The notes beneath the pieces are model-generated. The model made no database searches. It saw only the letters and a list, made by a program, of their open reading frames with translations, and was not told the DNA's origin. The position numbers were made by a program, and so were the translations under genes. Shown here piece by piece: positions 4,153-5,213 of a stretch of DNA of 5,213 nt (the stretch's first letter is position 1; each line of letters starts with the position of its first letter). Source of the DNA: Leptolyngbyaceae cyanobacterium M65_K2018_010 (GTDB lineage Bacteria > Cyanobacteriota > Cyanobacteriia > Phormidesmidales > Phormidesmidaceae); assembly GCA_015295885.1 (NCBI GenBank), contig DVEE01000136.1, forward strand, positions 1-5,213, read 5' to 3'.

Positions 4153-5213
4153 TCAGGATAGCTTGAGGACGGCCATAAAGGCTTCCTGGGGAACATCGAC
4201 GGTACCGATCGCCTTCAGCCGCTTTTTGCCCTTAGCCTGCTTTTGGAGCAGCTTTTTCTTGCGGGAGATGTCTCCCCCGTAGCATTTGGCCAACACATCC
4301 TTGCGCAGGGCTGGGATACTCTCACTGGCAATGACCCGGCTACCAATCGCCGCCTGGATAGGGATCTTAAACTGGTGGCGGGGAATCAGTTCCTTGAGCT
4401 TTTCCACCAGAGCCTTGCCCACGTAATAGGCTTTATCGCGATGGACGATGGAGGCAAGGGAATCAACCCGATCCCCATTAATCAGCACATCCAAGCGAAC
4501 TAGGGGGTTAGCCCGGTACCCAATCAGGTGGTACTCCATGCTGGCGTAGCCCTTAGTGCGCGACTTCAGTTGGTCGAAAAAGTCAGTGACCACCTCTGCC
4601 AGGGGGACTTCGTAAATCAGAGTTGTACGCCCCTGGGTGAGGTACTTCATATCCTTGAAGTCGCCTCGACGAGACTGGCAAAGTTCCATCAAGGCCCCGA
4701 CATATTCCTCGGGGGTAATAATGTCGAGTTGTACGTAGGGCTCCTCGATTTTCTCTCGCACCTGGGGGTCGGGCAGGGTACTGGGGTTATCGACTTCCAG
4801 TACTTCCCCTTGCAGGGTGGTGACGCGATAAATCACCGATGGGGCGGTGGTGATCAGATCCAGGTTATATTCCCGCTCTAACCGTTCCTGGACGATTTCC
4901 ATGTGTAAAAGCCCCAGGAACCCACAGCGAAAGCCAAACCCCATAGCGCTGGAGGTTTCCGGTTCAAACTTCAGAGCCGCATCGCTGAGCCGCAGCTTTT
5001 CAAGGGCTTCCCGCAGTTCCTCAAACTGGTCAGAAACGGTGGGAAAGAGACCACAGAACACCATGGGTTTGGCTTCCACATAGCCGGGTAGGGGCTCTTC
5101 GGCGGGGGCCTGCACCAGGGTGATGGTGTCGCCAACCCGGGCATCTTCTACGGCCTTAATGGAAGCCGCCAAATAGCCTACTTCACCGGCGTGGAGCTGG
5201 TCTACTCTGACTT
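4153..5213 (-). CDS. lepA: Elongation factor 4 (LepA), C-terminal part (runs off the right edge)
   Basis: LepA/EF4 is a ribosome-associated translational GTPase, proposed to act in back-translocation or in initiation and 30S biogenesis. The visible 352 residues are the C-terminal three-fifths of a protein usually close to 600 residues; the GTPase domain lies outside the window. Visible residues 1-35 (VRVDQLHAGEVGY, then VGDTITL) end domain II. PMVFCGLFP starts the EF-G domain III-like part near residue 49, with GFGFRCGFLGLLHMEI at 91-106. IEEPYVQ near 155 starts the domain V-like part. The region from about 230 is the LepA-specific C-terminal domain, with AKCYGGDISRKKKLL at about 308-322 and a lysine-rich tail. 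The reading frame is open to the window edge, so the TTG at 5172 is not a start. It is on the same strand as the sugar-nucleotide genes but 352 bp away. Confidence 0.97.
   Translation of the reverse strand, partial: VRVDQLHAGEVGYLAASIKAVEDARVGDTITLVQAPAEEPLPGYVEAKPMVFCGLFPTVSDQFEELREALEKLRLSDAALKFEPETSSAMGFGFRCGFLGLLHMEIVQERLEREYNLDLITTAPSVIYRVTTLQGEVLEVDNPSTLPDPQVREKIEEPYVQLDIITPEEYVGALMELCQSRRGDFKDMKYLTQGRTTLIYEVPLAEVVTDFFDQLKSRTKGYASMEYHLIGYRANPLVRLDVLINGDRVDSLASIVHRDKAYYVGKALVEKLKELIPRHQFKIPIQAAIGSRVIASESIPALRKDVLAKCYGGDISRKKKLLQKQAKGKKRLKAIGTVDVPQEAFMAVLKLS

Noticed and set aside
3902..4282. Plus-strand open frame of 126 codons in the lepA / decarboxylase spacer
   Set aside because: It begins on TTG, its C-terminal third is antisense to the conserved LepA tail, and its composition shows no domain or family resemblance.
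5170..5172. Apparent lepA start codon (TTG) near the right edge
   Set aside because: The frame continues upstream with VRVDQLHAGEVGY, which is standard LepA domain II sequence, so this TTG is an internal leucine codon and the gene is cut by the window edge.

Overview
The window looks like a piece of a cyanobacterial chromosome. The evidence is a protein of the DUF1824 type, which to my knowledge is almost confined to cyanobacteria, and two exact copies of the HIP1 octamer GCGATCGC (344-351 and 1825-1832), an octamer over-represented in many cyanobacteria. The enzyme sequences are also cyanobacterial in style. Base composition is moderately GC-rich by eye. I cannot name a genus.

Layout. On the left, the 5' part of radC (minus strand, running off the left edge) diverges across an 83-bp gap from a DUF1824 gene (plus strand, 472-900). 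A 312-bp convergent spacer follows with no gene but several stem-loops, including a 142-bp imperfect palindrome with 9-bp perfect ends (1036-1177). The rest is on the minus strand, in transcription order: the 3' part of lepA (elongation factor 4, entering from the right edge and ending at 4153), a 352-bp spacer, a UDP-glucuronate decarboxylase gene (2832-3800), a 230-bp spacer, and a UDP-glucose 6-dehydrogenase gene (1213-2601).

Function. The two central enzymes catalyse consecutive steps: UDP-glucose to UDP-glucuronate (Ugd), then UDP-glucuronate to UDP-xylose plus CO2 (Uxs). Together they supply activated acidic and pentose sugars for exopolysaccharide, sheath or cell-envelope glycans. The decarboxylase gene lies upstream of the dehydrogenase gene. 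The spacer between them is long enough for separate transcription starts. radC and lepA are housekeeping neighbours with no evident link to the sugar pathway.

Novelty. I see no mobile-element gene, CRISPR array, toxin-antitoxin pair, defence system or rRNA/tRNA gene, and no clear undescribed multi-gene system. The interesting material is non-coding: the palindrome at 1036-1177, the short tandem repeats upstream of the decarboxylase gene, and a pair of TTACA-type octamers separated by 8 bp that occurs upstream of both sugar-nucleotide genes.
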